In this document: positions 41,652 through 50,482 of the stretch, in pieces
How positions within the stretch are numbered: position 1 is the first letter of the stretch
How the letters are laid out: each line of letters opens with the position of its first letter
Source: Synechococcus sp. HK05
GTDB taxonomy: Bacteria; Cyanobacteriota; Cyanobacteriia; PCC-6307; Cyanobiaceae
Assembly: GCF_019104765.1 (NCBI RefSeq)
Contig: NZ_JAHRXJ010000002.1
Location: 133,069-197,068 of the forward strand
Reading direction: 5' to 3'
Length of the DNA: 64,000 nucleotides
The notes under the pieces: model-generated
Told to the model about the DNA's origin: nothing
The model's input: the letters and a program-made list of their open reading frames with translations, nothing else
The model's database searches: none
Made by a program: the position numbers and the translations under genes

Positions 41652-43046
41652 ATGGCCGGTCCTGGCAACCAGCAGCCCTCCCAGCCTTCGGCCAAGCAAG
41701 TTCAGTCGCCGCGCCCTGTGCCTCCCGCGTCACCGCGGCCGCCGGCGGGCTCGGGGGCGGGGTCTTCCCCGGCGCGCAAGCCGCCCCAGGTGCTGCAGAT
41801 CAATAAGAAGGAAGAGCAACTGAAGCTCGAGCGCGAGGCCGCCGAAGCCCGCGCCGCCGCGGAAGCCGCTGCCCAGCGCGCCGCTGAATTGGAAAACGCT
41901 GTGCGCGCCTCCCGTGGCGAGGCCCCCGTGGCCCCGCAGCGTCCCAGCGCCCCCGCCGCCCCCTCCCGTAGCTCCGGCGGCGACGACGAGCTGTTCGATA
42001 TGAGCGGCTTTGAGGGCCTCACCATGGCCGATCTGCTCGGCCCCGATGACAAGCGCGGTGGTCGCGGCGGCCGCTCGGGCTCCGGTGGTTCCGGCAGCGC
42101 CCGCATGGCCCCGCCCCAGCCCGAGCGCGCGGCTGCGGTGCCGGCACGCACCGTGGACGACTTTGACTTCGACGCCGACGCCTTCCTGGCCGCCCTCGAT
42201 GAGCAGGAGTTTGTGGGCACCACCGGTGAGGTGGCCGTGGGCACGGTGGTGGGCCTCGAGAGCGATGGCGTGTATGTGGATATCGGTGGCAAGGCCCCCG
42301 GCTTCATGCCCAAGAAGGAGTGCGGCCTGGGGGTGATCACCAACCTCAAGGAACGCTTCCCCCGCGGCACCGAGGTGGAGGTGCTCGTGACCCGTGAGCA
42401 GAACGCCGACGGCATGGTGACGGTGAGCGCCCGTGCCCTGGCCCTGCGTCAGAGCTGGGAGAAGGTGCGCGCCCTGGAGAAAGAGGGCAAGGTGCTGCAG
42501 GTGAAGGTGAACGGCTTCAACCGCGGCGGTGTCACAGCCGATGTGGAAGGTCTGAGGGGCTTCATTCCCCGCTCCCAGCTGCAGGAGGGCGAAAACCATG
42601 AGGCGCTGGTGGGCAAAACCCTTGGCGTGGCCTTCCTGGAGGTGAATCCCGAAACCCGCAAGCTGGTGCTCTCCGAGAAGAAGGCTGCCACGGCCGCCCT
42701 GTTCCAGAACCTGGAGGTGGGTCAGCTGGTGGAAGGCCAGGTGGTGTCGGTGAAGCCCTATGGCCTGTTTGTGGATCTGGGCGGCATCAGCGGCCTGCTG
42801 CACCAATCGGTGATCACCGGCGGTCAGATGCGCGATCTGCGCGAGGTGTTCGGCCAGGGCGATCGGGTGAAGGCCCTGATCACCGAGCTCGATCCCGGCC
42901 GCGGTCGCATCGCCCTCAACACCGCCTTGCTGGAGGGCCAACCCGGGGAATTGCTCATCGATCGCGACAAGGTGATGGCCGAAGCCACCGATCGGGCCAA
43001 CCGTGCTCGTAGCGTGCTGCGCCAACAGGAACAGAGCGCCGGATGA
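41652..43046 (+). CDS. S1-domain RNA-binding protein, ribosomal S1 homologue with long N-terminus
   Basis: 464 residues from ATG 41652. The first 180 residues are low complexity: Pro/Ser-rich, then a charged Ala/Glu coiled coil (KLEREAAEARAAAEAAAQ) and a Gly/Arg/Ser-rich part (RGGRGGRSGSGGSGS). Three S1 domains follow: GEVAVGTVVGLESDGVYVDI, KVLQVKVNGFNRGGVTADVE and GQLVEGQVVSVKPYGLFVDL. This resembles the second S1 protein of cyanobacteria. Its stop overlaps the next start by ATGA, so translation with the Tab2 gene is coupled. Confidence 0.85.
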   Translation: MAGPGNQQPSQPSAKQVQSPRPVPPASPRPPAGSGAGSSPARKPPQVLQINKKEEQLKLEREAAEARAAAEAAAQRAAELENAVRASRGEAPVAPQRPSAPAAPSRSSGGDDELFDMSGFEGLTMADLLGPDDKRGGRGGRSGSGGSGSARMAPPQPERAAAVPARTVDDFDFDADAFLAALDEQEFVGTTGEVAVGTVVGLESDGVYVDIGGKAPGFMPKKECGLGVITNLKERFPRGTEVEVLVTREQNADGMVTVSARALALRQSWEKVRALEKEGKVLQVKVNGFNRGGVTADVEGLRGFIPRSQLQEGENHEALVGKTLGVAFLEVNPETRKLVLSEKKAATAALFQNLEVGQLVEGQVVSVKPYGLFVDLGGISGLLHQSVITGGQMRDLREVFGQGDRVKALITELDPGRGRIALNTALLEGQPGELLIDRDKVMAEATDRANRARSVLRQQEQSAG

Positions 43047-43960
43047 GTCAGGCCACCGATCAGGTTGCTGATCCCACCCGTCGCACTGCAGCCCCGCTGC
43101 AGCTCGACTGGGAGCTCGACTACTACTCCCGGCCGATCCTGGAGCCCGATGGCAAAAAGCGCTGGGAGCTGTTGATCTGCAGCACCCCGGCCCCTGGTGC
43201 TGCGGGGCCCGGTTTTCGCTTTGTGCAGAACTGCTCCGCGTCGAGTGTGAACTCGCAGTGGCTGAAGCAGGCCCTCGAGCAGGCGATCGAACAGGCCGCG
43301 GCCGAGGGCTTTGCCGCCCCCCGCAAGCTGCGCTGTTGGCGGGCTTCGATGCGCACGATGGTGTCGCGTGCGGCGGAGCAGCTGAGCTTGGAGTTGATCC
43401 CCAGCCGCCGCTGCTACGCCCTGGTGGAGTGGCTCCAGGAGCGCCAGGCCACGGTGTATCCCGCCGAGGAGGGCTACATGGCTGGGCCCCTGGCGCCGGC
43501 GCCTCTGCCGATTCAGCCGGTGGCTGTGCCCCTGCCCGAGGCCGCGCGCGGCGATAGCTGGAGCTGGGCTTCGCTTCCCCTCGGTGCCCTGCGGGAGGCC
43601 GCTGAGTGGGATGTGAGCTTTGCCGGTTTGGTGCCCCTCGATGGCACCGGCGACGACGACGTGATGGTGAGCGGCCTGCGCCTGTTCAGCTCCACCCGCT
43701 CCCTGGCTATAGCCGGCTGGATTGCGGGCCTGGAGCCGGTGCGCCTGGAGGTGAGCGGCAACCAGCTGGTGCTGGAGGCGGGTCTGGAGGATCGCTGGCT
43801 GTTGGGCAATCTCGAGGCGGAGGAGGCTGAGGCGGCGGCCCAGGCCTTCCGCGCGGCGCGGCAGCAGGCCGGTGGCGTGCAGTTTCTGGCCGTGCAAAGC
43901 AGCGATGCCCAGAACGGCTTCGATGGCTTCTGGGTGCTGCGCGATCTCCCCGACGCCTGA
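43043..43960 (+). CDS. Tab2/Atab2-family RNA-binding protein
   Basis: 305 residues, ATG 43043 (ATGA overlap). The opening LQLDWELDYYSRPILEPDGKKRWELLICSTP and the RCYALVEWLQERQATVYP segment are typical of Tab2 (DUF1092). Tab2 in Chlamydomonas binds psaB mRNA and is needed for photosystem I translation; Atab2 in plants acts on both photosystems. The role here is inferred from the family. The S1-protein gene before it supports an RNA function. Confidence 0.87.
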   Translation: MSQATDQVADPTRRTAAPLQLDWELDYYSRPILEPDGKKRWELLICSTPAPGAAGPGFRFVQNCSASSVNSQWLKQALEQAIEQAAAEGFAAPRKLRCWRASMRTMVSRAAEQLSLELIPSRRCYALVEWLQERQATVYPAEEGYMAGPLAPAPLPIQPVAVPLPEAARGDSWSWASLPLGALREAAEWDVSFAGLVPLDGTGDDDVMVSGLRLFSSTRSLAIAGWIAGLEPVRLEVSGNQLVLEAGLEDRWLLGNLEAEEAEAAAQAFRAARQQAGGVQFLAVQSSDAQNGFDGFWVLRDLPDA

Positions 43961-43971
43961 GGAGGCGGGCC

Positions 43972-44784
43972 ATGGCGGAAGCCGTTGATCCCCCGTTTGA
44001 TCGTCCCGACGCCCGCTTCAACCTGTTGGAGGGCTGGACCTGGATCGGCTGCTACGGCGGCTATTACCTCCAGGCCGATCTCCTCTCCGGTTTTGAGCAC
44101 GGCTTCTTTACCCGCCAATGGGCAGGCCGCGGCCCGGAGGTGCTGGCGGGCTATGTGAGCGCTGGTGTGAGTGTGCACCGTCCCAAGCAGGTGCACAGCG
44201 CCCTGGTGCTGCCGGCCAGTGCCGCCAGCGCCGAACCCTGGCCGGAGGCCGATGGCTTGGTGAGCGATGTGGGCGGCCAGAGCCTGTGGGTGTGCGGCGC
44301 CGATTGCACACCGGTGTTGCTCGCCGATCCCCGCAGCGGTCGGGTGGCCGCCTGCCATGCGGGCTGGCGCGGTGTGGCTAGCGGCATCCTGCTGGAGGCC
44401 ATCGCCCAGCTGGAGCAGGCCGGCTGCCGACGCTCCGATCTGCTGGTGGCCCTCGGCCCAGCGGTGAGTGGTGCGCGCTATCAGGTGGAGCGGAGCGTGG
44501 CGGAACAGGTGGCTGCTTCGCTGCCGGGGCAGGGCGGCGGGGCCCTTATGGCCATGGCGGAGCTGGAGCGCTGCGGTGCTGTGCAGAGCGACCCCGACCC
44601 CGGCCGCGTTCGCCTCGACATTCGCGCCGCCACCCGCCGCCAGCTGGAGTTGGCCGGTGTGCCGGCGGAGCAGATCAGCGTGTGCCCGCTTTGCACGGTG
44701 GGGGAGGAGCTGCTGTTCCATTCCTGGCGCCGCGATCAGGTGAAGGCGGTGCAGTGGAGCGGCATCGTGTCGCAGCAGTTGTGA
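43972..44784 (+). CDS. pgeF: YfiH/PgeF-family laccase-domain protein (purine nucleoside phosphorylase-like)
   Basis: 270 residues, ATG 43972, 11 bp after tab2. Zinc or copper site residues are visible: the His in RPKQVHSALVLP, the Cys in VCGADCTPVLL and the His in ACHAGWRGVASG (PF02578). Family members act on adenosine/purine nucleosides or in peptidoglycan editing rather than as true laccases. Last gene of the S1-tab2 operon. Confidence 0.85.
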   Translation: MAEAVDPPFDRPDARFNLLEGWTWIGCYGGYYLQADLLSGFEHGFFTRQWAGRGPEVLAGYVSAGVSVHRPKQVHSALVLPASAASAEPWPEADGLVSDVGGQSLWVCGADCTPVLLADPRSGRVAACHAGWRGVASGILLEAIAQLEQAGCRRSDLLVALGPAVSGARYQVERSVAEQVAASLPGQGGGALMAMAELERCGAVQSDPDPGRVRLDIRAATRRQLELAGVPAEQISVCPLCTVGEELLFHSWRRDQVKAVQWSGIVSQQL

Positions 44785-44823
44785 GGCTGAGGCCCCCAAG
44801 GCCATGGTCTGACACGCGCGCGC

Positions 44824-46536
44824 TCAGGCGATTCCAAGATCGAGGCTGAGTTGCCCGGGGCTGGCTTGCGCGCGGCGGCTGCGGCCGCTGGCGCGGTTTC
44901 TGGCGCGGCTTGCGGGCGTGCCACTGGCTCGGCTGCTGCCGCTGAACCAGCTCATCAGCGCTCGCCAGCCGGCTGGGTCGAGTCGATCGAGATCCACGGC
45001 GCTTGGTTGCAGCGCTGATGGCGCTTGGGCTGCCCACAGATCAGCCCAGCCCACTTCGCAACCGGCGATCCGCTGGTAGCCGAAGGGATGGATATGGCTC
45101 GGAAGGCGAGCCATTGCGGATTGAACGTCTCCAATTCGGAGACGTTGCTGCTCCAACGTCTCCAGCCGCAGCCGGCGCGATGTTTCGTAATCGAGTACCG
45201 GGGCGGGATAGTCGGCCATGGCGGGCGGGGTGCCCAGCTGGTCGTTGGTGAGGCCCCGCAGTTCCGGCAGCCAGCGGCGGATGAACAGCCCATGGGGGTC
45301 GCAGCGATCCACCGCCACCTGCCCTGGGTGGTAGATGCGCGTCCAGGCTTTGTTGCCGTGATAGGTCACGCCCGCCTGCATCGCCCATTGGTAGTGATCG
45401 ATGGGGCAATCGCCATCAATCAGGTGGCGCATGTAGTGCAAGGCCCCGAAGCGCCAATCGATGCCGCAGAGGTTGGAGAGAAAGCTGGCGTAGATGGCGC
45501 GGCTGCGGAAGTTGAGCTCCAGCCAGCCGCCTTCGGCCTGCAGGCAGCGGGCGGCGGCATCCACGATTGGAAAGCCCGTGCGGCCCTCGCACCAGGCGGC
45601 GTAGAGCTCCTCCTGTTGGGCGCTGAGCTTCCAGCTGGCCTCGAGGGGGCTCCAGAGCGCGCTGAGTTCCAGCTGGGGTAGGTAGCGAAAGCGTTGGTGG
45701 ATGGCGCAGCCCCAGCGCAGGCGGCTGGCCAGCTGCACGGCACTGCGGCTGCGGGGATCGCGGCGGCCAGCTTCCCCGCCCCGGGGCAGCAGCCAGGCCA
45801 GGCGCTGCAGGCACTGGCGCGGGGAAACCACCCCGAATTTCAGGTAGGGGCTCAGCCCGGTGGTGACCTTCGCGGAGGGGTAGCTGAGCTCCCAGTAGTA
45901 GCTGCGGGAAGCGGAGCCTTCGCAGAACTGCTCGAGCCGTTGCAGCGCTGCAGCGCTGCCGCCTGGAGGGATCGGCTTGTGATCCGGGCGCAGGCCCAAC
46001 TCCTGCAGGTTCGGCACTGGTGTGTCCGGCAGGGCGTTGGAAGGGGGCGGCACCACAACCCGCTCCGGCGCTGGCAGGGCCGGGCTGGCCATGGCCTGGT
46101 GCCACTGGCGGCTCCAGCCGCTGTAAGCCATCAGCTCGCCGCAGGCGCCGGCCGGCTCCAGCCAACGCAGGGGAATGCGGTGGGCGGCCAGGGTGCGGCT
46201 GACGCGGGCATCGCGCACGCGGCCCACCAGCCGCTCGCTGTCGGTGTGGGCGATCACGCCATCGGCACCGCTGGCGCGCACCAGCTGCAGCAGTTGTTCG
46301 GCTGGATCGCCGCTGCGGATCAACAGGCGGCCGCCCCGCTGCCGCAGTTCCCCATCGAGGGCCCGCAGGCTCTCGAGCATGAACGCCACCCGTGCCACGG
46401 CTGTTTCCGGGTGAAACAACAGATCGCGATCCAGCACAAACACCGGCAGGACCGCGCCCTGGCTGCAGGCTTGGCTGAGGGCTGCGTGGTCGCTCAGGCG
46501 CAGATCACGCCGAAACCACACCACCGTGCACGCCAT
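44824..46536 (-). CDS. phr: FAD-dependent deoxyribodipyrimidine photolyase
   Basis: 570 residues, ATG 46536. N-terminal antenna domain starts VVWFRRDLRLSDHAAL; FAD domain shows TTGLSPYLKFGVVSPR, the RTGFPIVDAAARCL and RSRAIYASFLSNLCGIDWR blocks, and WAMQAGVTYHGNKAWTRIYHP. A C-terminal tail of about 60 residues is basic and Ser-rich, unlike the compact end of E. coli Phr. Repairs UV-made pyrimidine dimers with blue light. A cryptochrome-like role is possible but less likely. Confidence 0.87.
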   Translation of the reverse strand: MACTVVWFRRDLRLSDHAALSQACSQGAVLPVFVLDRDLLFHPETAVARVAFMLESLRALDGELRQRGGRLLIRSGDPAEQLLQLVRASGADGVIAHTDSERLVGRVRDARVSRTLAAHRIPLRWLEPAGACGELMAYSGWSRQWHQAMASPALPAPERVVVPPPSNALPDTPVPNLQELGLRPDHKPIPPGGSAAALQRLEQFCEGSASRSYYWELSYPSAKVTTGLSPYLKFGVVSPRQCLQRLAWLLPRGGEAGRRDPRSRSAVQLASRLRWGCAIHQRFRYLPQLELSALWSPLEASWKLSAQQEELYAAWCEGRTGFPIVDAAARCLQAEGGWLELNFRSRAIYASFLSNLCGIDWRFGALHYMRHLIDGDCPIDHYQWAMQAGVTYHGNKAWTRIYHPGQVAVDRCDPHGLFIRRWLPELRGLTNDQLGTPPAMADYPAPVLDYETSRRLRLETLEQQRLRIGDVQSAMARLPSHIHPFGYQRIAGCEVGWADLWAAQAPSALQPSAVDLDRLDPAGWRALMSWFSGSSRASGTPASRARNRASGRSRRAQASPGQLSLDLGIA

Positions 46537-46592
46537 GGCGTTTCACTGGGCGGGCGAAGAAGGCTTGCAGTCTGGTTGCGGGGGGTTCTTTG

Positions 46593-46621
46593 TTGCGAGC
46601 TGTCCTTGGCGATGCGATAAT
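46593..46621 (+). promoter_or_regulatory. Sigma-70-type promoter of cyAbrB gene
   Basis: TTGCGA (46593-46598), a 17-bp spacer and GATAAT (46616-46621): one of the best promoter matches in the window. The start of transcription would be near 46628, inside a palindrome. The cyAbrB ATG follows at 46648. Confidence 0.7.
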
Positions 46622-46634
46622 GCAAATGTTGCAT
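46620..46634 (+). promoter_or_regulatory. Palindromic operator candidate at the cyAbrB promoter
   Basis: ATGCAA-ATG-TTGCAT, a perfect six-base inverted repeat with a three-base spacer. It overlaps the end of the -10 hexamer and the expected transcription start, the position of a repressor site. An A/T-rich palindrome here suggests autoregulation by cyAbrB or control by another repressor; the binder is unknown. Confidence 0.5.
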
Positions 46635-46647
46635 AATTAACGAACTG

Positions 46648-47013
46648 ATGCTCACAGGAGCAGATCTCCTCGCCAAGGTCAAAGAGCTTGGCGATGTCAG
46701 CAAGTCCGACATCGTGCGGGCTTGCGGGTATGTGTCCACGAAGAAGGATGGCTCCGAGCGTCTGAACTTCACCGCCTTCTACGAAGCGCTGCTCAACGCC
46801 AAAGGCGTTGAATTTGGTGGCGGCACCGCCAAGGTGGGCAAAGGCGGCCGCAAGCTGAGCTTCACCACCAAGGTGCAGTTCAACGGCAACCTGATGGTGG
46901 GCAAGGCCTACACCGCGCTGCTGGATCTCAAGCCCGGCGATGAGTTTGAAATCAAGCTGGGCCGCAAGCAGATTCGCCTGGCACCCCTGGGTGCTCCCGA
47001 CGAAGAAGAGTGA
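46648..47013 (+). CDS. CyAbrB-type transcriptional regulator
   Basis: 121 residues, ATG 46648. The N-terminal part (LLAKVKELGDVSKSDIVRACGYVSTKKDG) and the C-terminal AbrB DNA-binding region (FNGNLMVGKAYTALLDLKPGDEFEIKLGRKQIRL) match the cyanobacterial clade, where the DNA-binding domain sits at the C-terminus. CyAbrB proteins regulate nitrogen, carbon and hydrogenase genes. Its last 62 bp overlap the end of the convergent FAD-dehydrogenase gene. Confidence 0.9.
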   Translation: MLTGADLLAKVKELGDVSKSDIVRACGYVSTKKDGSERLNFTAFYEALLNAKGVEFGGGTAKVGKGGRKLSFTTKVQFNGNLMVGKAYTALLDLKPGDEFEIKLGRKQIRLAPLGAPDEEE

Positions 47014-48634
47014 GGCCAACGGCTTCCGCCACGCGGATGCCATCGATGGCGGCCGAGAGGATTCCGCCGGCGAAGCCGGCCCCCTCTCCCGCTGGATAGA
47101 GCCCTGGGGTGTTGATGCTTTCGAGCTGCTCATCCCGCGGCACCCGAATCGGGGAGGAGGTTCGCGTCTCCACGCCGGTGAGCATGGCGTCGTCCATGGC
47201 GTAGCCCTCGATCTTGCTGTTGAAGGCTGGTAAGGCCTCTCGAAGGGCTTCAATCGCGTACTCCGGTAGTGCGCTGCTCAGATCGGTGAGCGTCACCCCC
47301 GGTGCGTAGGAGGGCTGCACGCTGCCGGTTGTCTGGCTGCTGCGGCCCGCCAGAAAATCACCGAGGCGCTGGCCCGGTGCGGCAAAGGTTTTGCCCCCCA
47401 GGGCATAGGCCTGCGATTCCCAATGCCGTTGGAAGGCCACCCCCGCCAGAGGGTCGTCGGGCCCGTTGCCGTAGGGCTCCACATCGGCGGGCTCGATGTT
47501 CACCACGATGCCGCTGTTGGCATTGCGCTCATTGCGGGAGTGCTGGCTCATGCCGTTGGTCACCACGCGGCCCGGTTCGGAGGTGGCGCCCACCACCAGC
47601 CCGCCGGGGCACATGCAGAAGCTGTACACGCAGCGGCCGTTGCTGGCGTGGTGCACGAGTTTGTATTCGGCGGCTCCCAGTTGGGGATGGCCAGCGCAGC
47701 TGCCCCAACGGGCTGCATCGATCAAGGGCTGAGGGTGCTCGATCCGGAACCCCACCGAAAACGGTTTGCGTTCCATCGCCACGCCTTGGGTGTGGAGCAT
47801 GGCAAAGCTGTCGCGGGCGCTATGCCCCACCGCCATCACCACCTGCTGGGCGGGAATGAAGCGGCCATCGGCGAGGCTGACGCCGCGAACCGAGTGATCG
47901 CTTGGGTTGAGCTCGAGCCGATCCACGCGGCTCTCGAAGCGGATTTCACCGCCTAACGCTCGGATCTGGGCCCTGAGGCCCCGCACCACCGTGGCCAACT
48001 TGAAGGTCCCGATGTGGGGGCGGTGCAGCACCAGGATTTCGGGGTTGGCGCCGGCGGCCACCAGCTCTTCGAGCACCTTGCGGCCCAGGTGGCGGGGGTC
48101 GCGCACCTGGCTGTAGAGCTTGCCGTCGGAGAAGGTGCCCGCTCCCCCTTCACCGAATTGAGCATTGGATTCAGGATTGAACGGGCGTTGGCGCCGCCAG
48201 AACCCGAAGGTGTCGGCGCTGCGTTCTTTCACCGGCTTGCCCCGCTCCAGCAGCAGCGGCTTGAAGCCCATCTGGGCCAGGAGCAGTGCGCAGAAGTAGC
48301 CGCAGGGGCCCGCCCCCACCACCACTGGCCGCGGCAGATCGGCGTCTGCCGGCGCCTCGGCCACCAGCTGATAGGTGGTGTCGGGGGCGGGCTGCAGGTG
48401 GGGGTCGCGCGCAAAGCGCTTGAGCAGCCGCTGCTCCAGGGCAGGCTCCAGCTCAAACTCCAGGCTGTAGGCCAGCTGGATCTGGCTTTTGCGCCGGGCA
48501 TCCACGCTGCGTTTCACCACCTCCGGCCCCGAGCGCAGCTGCTCGGGGCTGAGTTTCAGCCGGCGGCAGAGGGCGGCGCGGATCGCATCGGGCTCGTGGT
48601 CGAGCGGCAGCTTCAGTTCGTTGAGCCGCAGCAT
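46952..48634 (-). CDS. FAD-dependent dehydrogenase, COG2509 type
   Basis: 560 residues from ATG 48634; a longer start at 48727 lacks family similarity. The first 90 residues form the small N-terminal domain of this class (LRLNELKLPLDHEP, then KRSVDARRKSQIQLAYSLEF). The FAD site follows in VVGAGPCGYFCALLLAQMG, and later HSARDSFAMLHTQGV, SFCMCPGGLVVGATSEPGR and LYPAGEGAGFAGGILSAAIDG appear. Substrate unknown. Its 3' end overlaps cyAbrB by 62 bp. Confidence 0.84.
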   Translation of the reverse strand: MLRLNELKLPLDHEPDAIRAALCRRLKLSPEQLRSGPEVVKRSVDARRKSQIQLAYSLEFELEPALEQRLLKRFARDPHLQPAPDTTYQLVAEAPADADLPRPVVVGAGPCGYFCALLLAQMGFKPLLLERGKPVKERSADTFGFWRRQRPFNPESNAQFGEGGAGTFSDGKLYSQVRDPRHLGRKVLEELVAAGANPEILVLHRPHIGTFKLATVVRGLRAQIRALGGEIRFESRVDRLELNPSDHSVRGVSLADGRFIPAQQVVMAVGHSARDSFAMLHTQGVAMERKPFSVGFRIEHPQPLIDAARWGSCAGHPQLGAAEYKLVHHASNGRCVYSFCMCPGGLVVGATSEPGRVVTNGMSQHSRNERNANSGIVVNIEPADVEPYGNGPDDPLAGVAFQRHWESQAYALGGKTFAAPGQRLGDFLAGRSSQTTGSVQPSYAPGVTLTDLSSALPEYAIEALREALPAFNSKIEGYAMDDAMLTGVETRTSSPIRVPRDEQLESINTPGLYPAGEGAGFAGGILSAAIDGIRVAEAVGLTLLRREHPGVPGESACGPA

Positions 48635-48716
48635 CGGCAGCGTTGATCCCCTTTCCTGCATTCCAGCACCCGCGCTGCGGCGCTGTTTAGGGTCGCGATC
48701 CTTGCTGCCGCTGCCG

Positions 48717-49451
48717 ATGTACGCCACCTATTTCGGGGCCAATGGCTGGCTACTGGAGCTGGGTGGCCTGCGGGTGCTGGTCGACCCCTGGCTCACCGGC
48801 GCGCTGCGGTTTCCGCCGGGATCCTGGTTTTTTGAAGGGCAACTGCCGCGGAGTCAGCCGGTGCCGGCGGATCTGGATCTGCTGCTGCTCACCCAAGGGC
48901 TCGACGACCACGCCCATCCAGACACCCTGCAGCTGCTGCCCCGCTCCCTGCCGGTGGTGGGTTCGGCGTCGGCCGCGGCGAAGGTGCGCGGCCTCGGCTT
49001 TGAAACGGTGACCGCTCTGCGGCCCGGTGAGCACTGTCGCCACGGCCAGTTGCAGATCACGGCCACGGCCGGCGCGCCGGTGCCCCAGGTGGAGAACGGC
49101 TATCTGCTGGAGCATCCCGAGGGATCGCTCTATCTCGAACCCCATGGCTACCTCCCGGCCGATCTACCGGCCCGGGCTCTCGATGCGGTGATCACGCCGG
49201 TGGTGGATCTGGGCCTGCCGCTGGCGGGAGCGTTTGTGCGCGGCCAGGCGGTGCTGCCTGAGCTGCTGGAGCGGTTTCAGCCGCGCACGGTGCTGGCCAG
49301 CACCGCCGGTGGCGATGTGACCTTCAGCGGTTTGCTCACCCGGCTGCTGTGGATGAAGGGCAGCCCGGCTGAGGCGGCGGCGGCGATGCCGGCGGGCAGC
49401 CAGTTGATCGATCCGCAGGTGGGCGAGCGCTATGCGCTGGCCTCTGCCTGA
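48717..49451 (+). CDS. MBL-fold protein with an altered metal site
   Basis: 244 residues from ATG 48717. Start YATYFGANGWLLELGGLRVLVDPWL is the usual first sheet and Asp-turn of the MBL fold. The zinc motif HxHxDH is changed to Q-G-L-D-D-H (TQGLDDHAHPDTLQ), so two His are lost while the Asp and last His remain. Later blocks such as YLEPHGYLPADLP replace the usual His positions. The protein may bind metal poorly or act otherwise. It precedes a desaturase gene by 84 bp. Confidence 0.75.
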   Translation: MYATYFGANGWLLELGGLRVLVDPWLTGALRFPPGSWFFEGQLPRSQPVPADLDLLLLTQGLDDHAHPDTLQLLPRSLPVVGSASAAAKVRGLGFETVTALRPGEHCRHGQLQITATAGAPVPQVENGYLLEHPEGSLYLEPHGYLPADLPARALDAVITPVVDLGLPLAGAFVRGQAVLPELLERFQPRTVLASTAGGDVTFSGLLTRLLWMKGSPAEAAAAMPAGSQLIDPQVGERYALASA

Positions 49452-49535
49452 TCGTCGCCTTTGCCGCAGCGTTGCTGCAGCGGGCCCGTTGGCTGGCCTG
49501 TGCTCCATACGGTGGCCGCATCGCGTCTGCCGTTG

Positions 49536-50447
49536 ATGCCTGATCCGGTTGCGTTGCGCCCGCTGATTCGCGATTTGCATGCCGCCGTTGCTGATCTGCA
49601 GGTCGCGGCGTTGCAACCGGCCTGGGGGCGAGTGCTGCTGCTGCTGGCTTTGCTGGCAGGGGGTGGCCTCGCCTACTGGCAGCTCCATGCCTGGCCCTTG
49701 CGCCTGGCGGCGGCACTGCTGGTGGCCCTGGCGGAAACCCTGCTGTTGATCGCCAGCCATGAGGCCTGCCACGGCACCTTGCTGGGCCACCGCCGGCTCG
49801 AGCAGGTGGTGGCGGCGCTGATCAGCTGGCCGATGGCCTGGCCGTTCTGCACCTATCGGCTGCTGCATCGCCTGCATCACCGCTGGAACAATCGCGATCC
49901 GCGTGATCCCGAGCGGATCCGCCATCAGGAGCCCGGCCGTCGGCGCTGGCTGGTGCTGGCCGGTGGGGCCGGATTGATCCTGCACACGCTGCAGGAAGCG
50001 CTGCGGCTGCAGGCGCAGCAGCCGGGGCTGCGCCGGGCTCTGCTGCTCGATGGGCTGGGCATCGTGCTGGTGCAGGCCCTGATCCTGGTGGTGGTGATTC
50101 AGCACGGGCAGCTGCTCGCCTACGGGGTGGGGTGGCTCGTGGTGGAGCGGGTGGCGGGTGCCCTGCTGCAGCTGCGCGGTGCGATCGAGCACTGGCAGCT
50201 CTGGCAACCCCAACCCCATCCATTGCTCAGCCAGCTGTATGGCTCCCGCACCGTTGCCGTTCCCATCTGGCTAAACGGCTGGCTGGGTGGTTTGCCTCAC
50301 CACAGCACCCACCACGCCTTCCCGGCGATCCCTACGCGCCTCTTGCCGCTGGCCACGGCGCGGCTGCAGCAGGTGCTGCGCGCCCATGGCTACCCGCCGT
50401 TGCCGTGTTGCCTGGGCTACGCCGAGGCCTTCAAGCAGCTGGGCTGA
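49536..50447 (+). CDS. Membrane fatty-acid-desaturase superfamily protein
   Basis: 303 residues from ATG 49536. The three His boxes are in order: HEACH (about residue 74), HRLHHRWNN (about 112) and HHSTHHAFP (about 255). These bind the di-iron centre of membrane desaturases and hydroxylases (PF00487). Hydrophobic helices flank them. Whether it acts on fatty acids or on carotenoids, as CrtR-type hydroxylases do, cannot be decided by eye. Confidence 0.8.
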   Translation: MPDPVALRPLIRDLHAAVADLQVAALQPAWGRVLLLLALLAGGGLAYWQLHAWPLRLAAALLVALAETLLLIASHEACHGTLLGHRRLEQVVAALISWPMAWPFCTYRLLHRLHHRWNNRDPRDPERIRHQEPGRRRWLVLAGGAGLILHTLQEALRLQAQQPGLRRALLLDGLGIVLVQALILVVVIQHGQLLAYGVGWLVVERVAGALLQLRGAIEHWQLWQPQPHPLLSQLYGSRTVAVPIWLNGWLGGLPHHSTHHAFPAIPTRLLPLATARLQQVLRAHGYPPLPCCLGYAEAFKQLG

Positions 50448-50482
50448 ACCCGCCAGACTGAGCCCGTTGATGGCACCCCGGT

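Noticed and set aside
41752-42110. Gly/Ala/Pro-rich repeat tract in the S1 protein gene as a DNA repeat
   Set aside because: Codons vary and the frame is kept; it is a low-complexity protein region, not a tandem DNA repeat.
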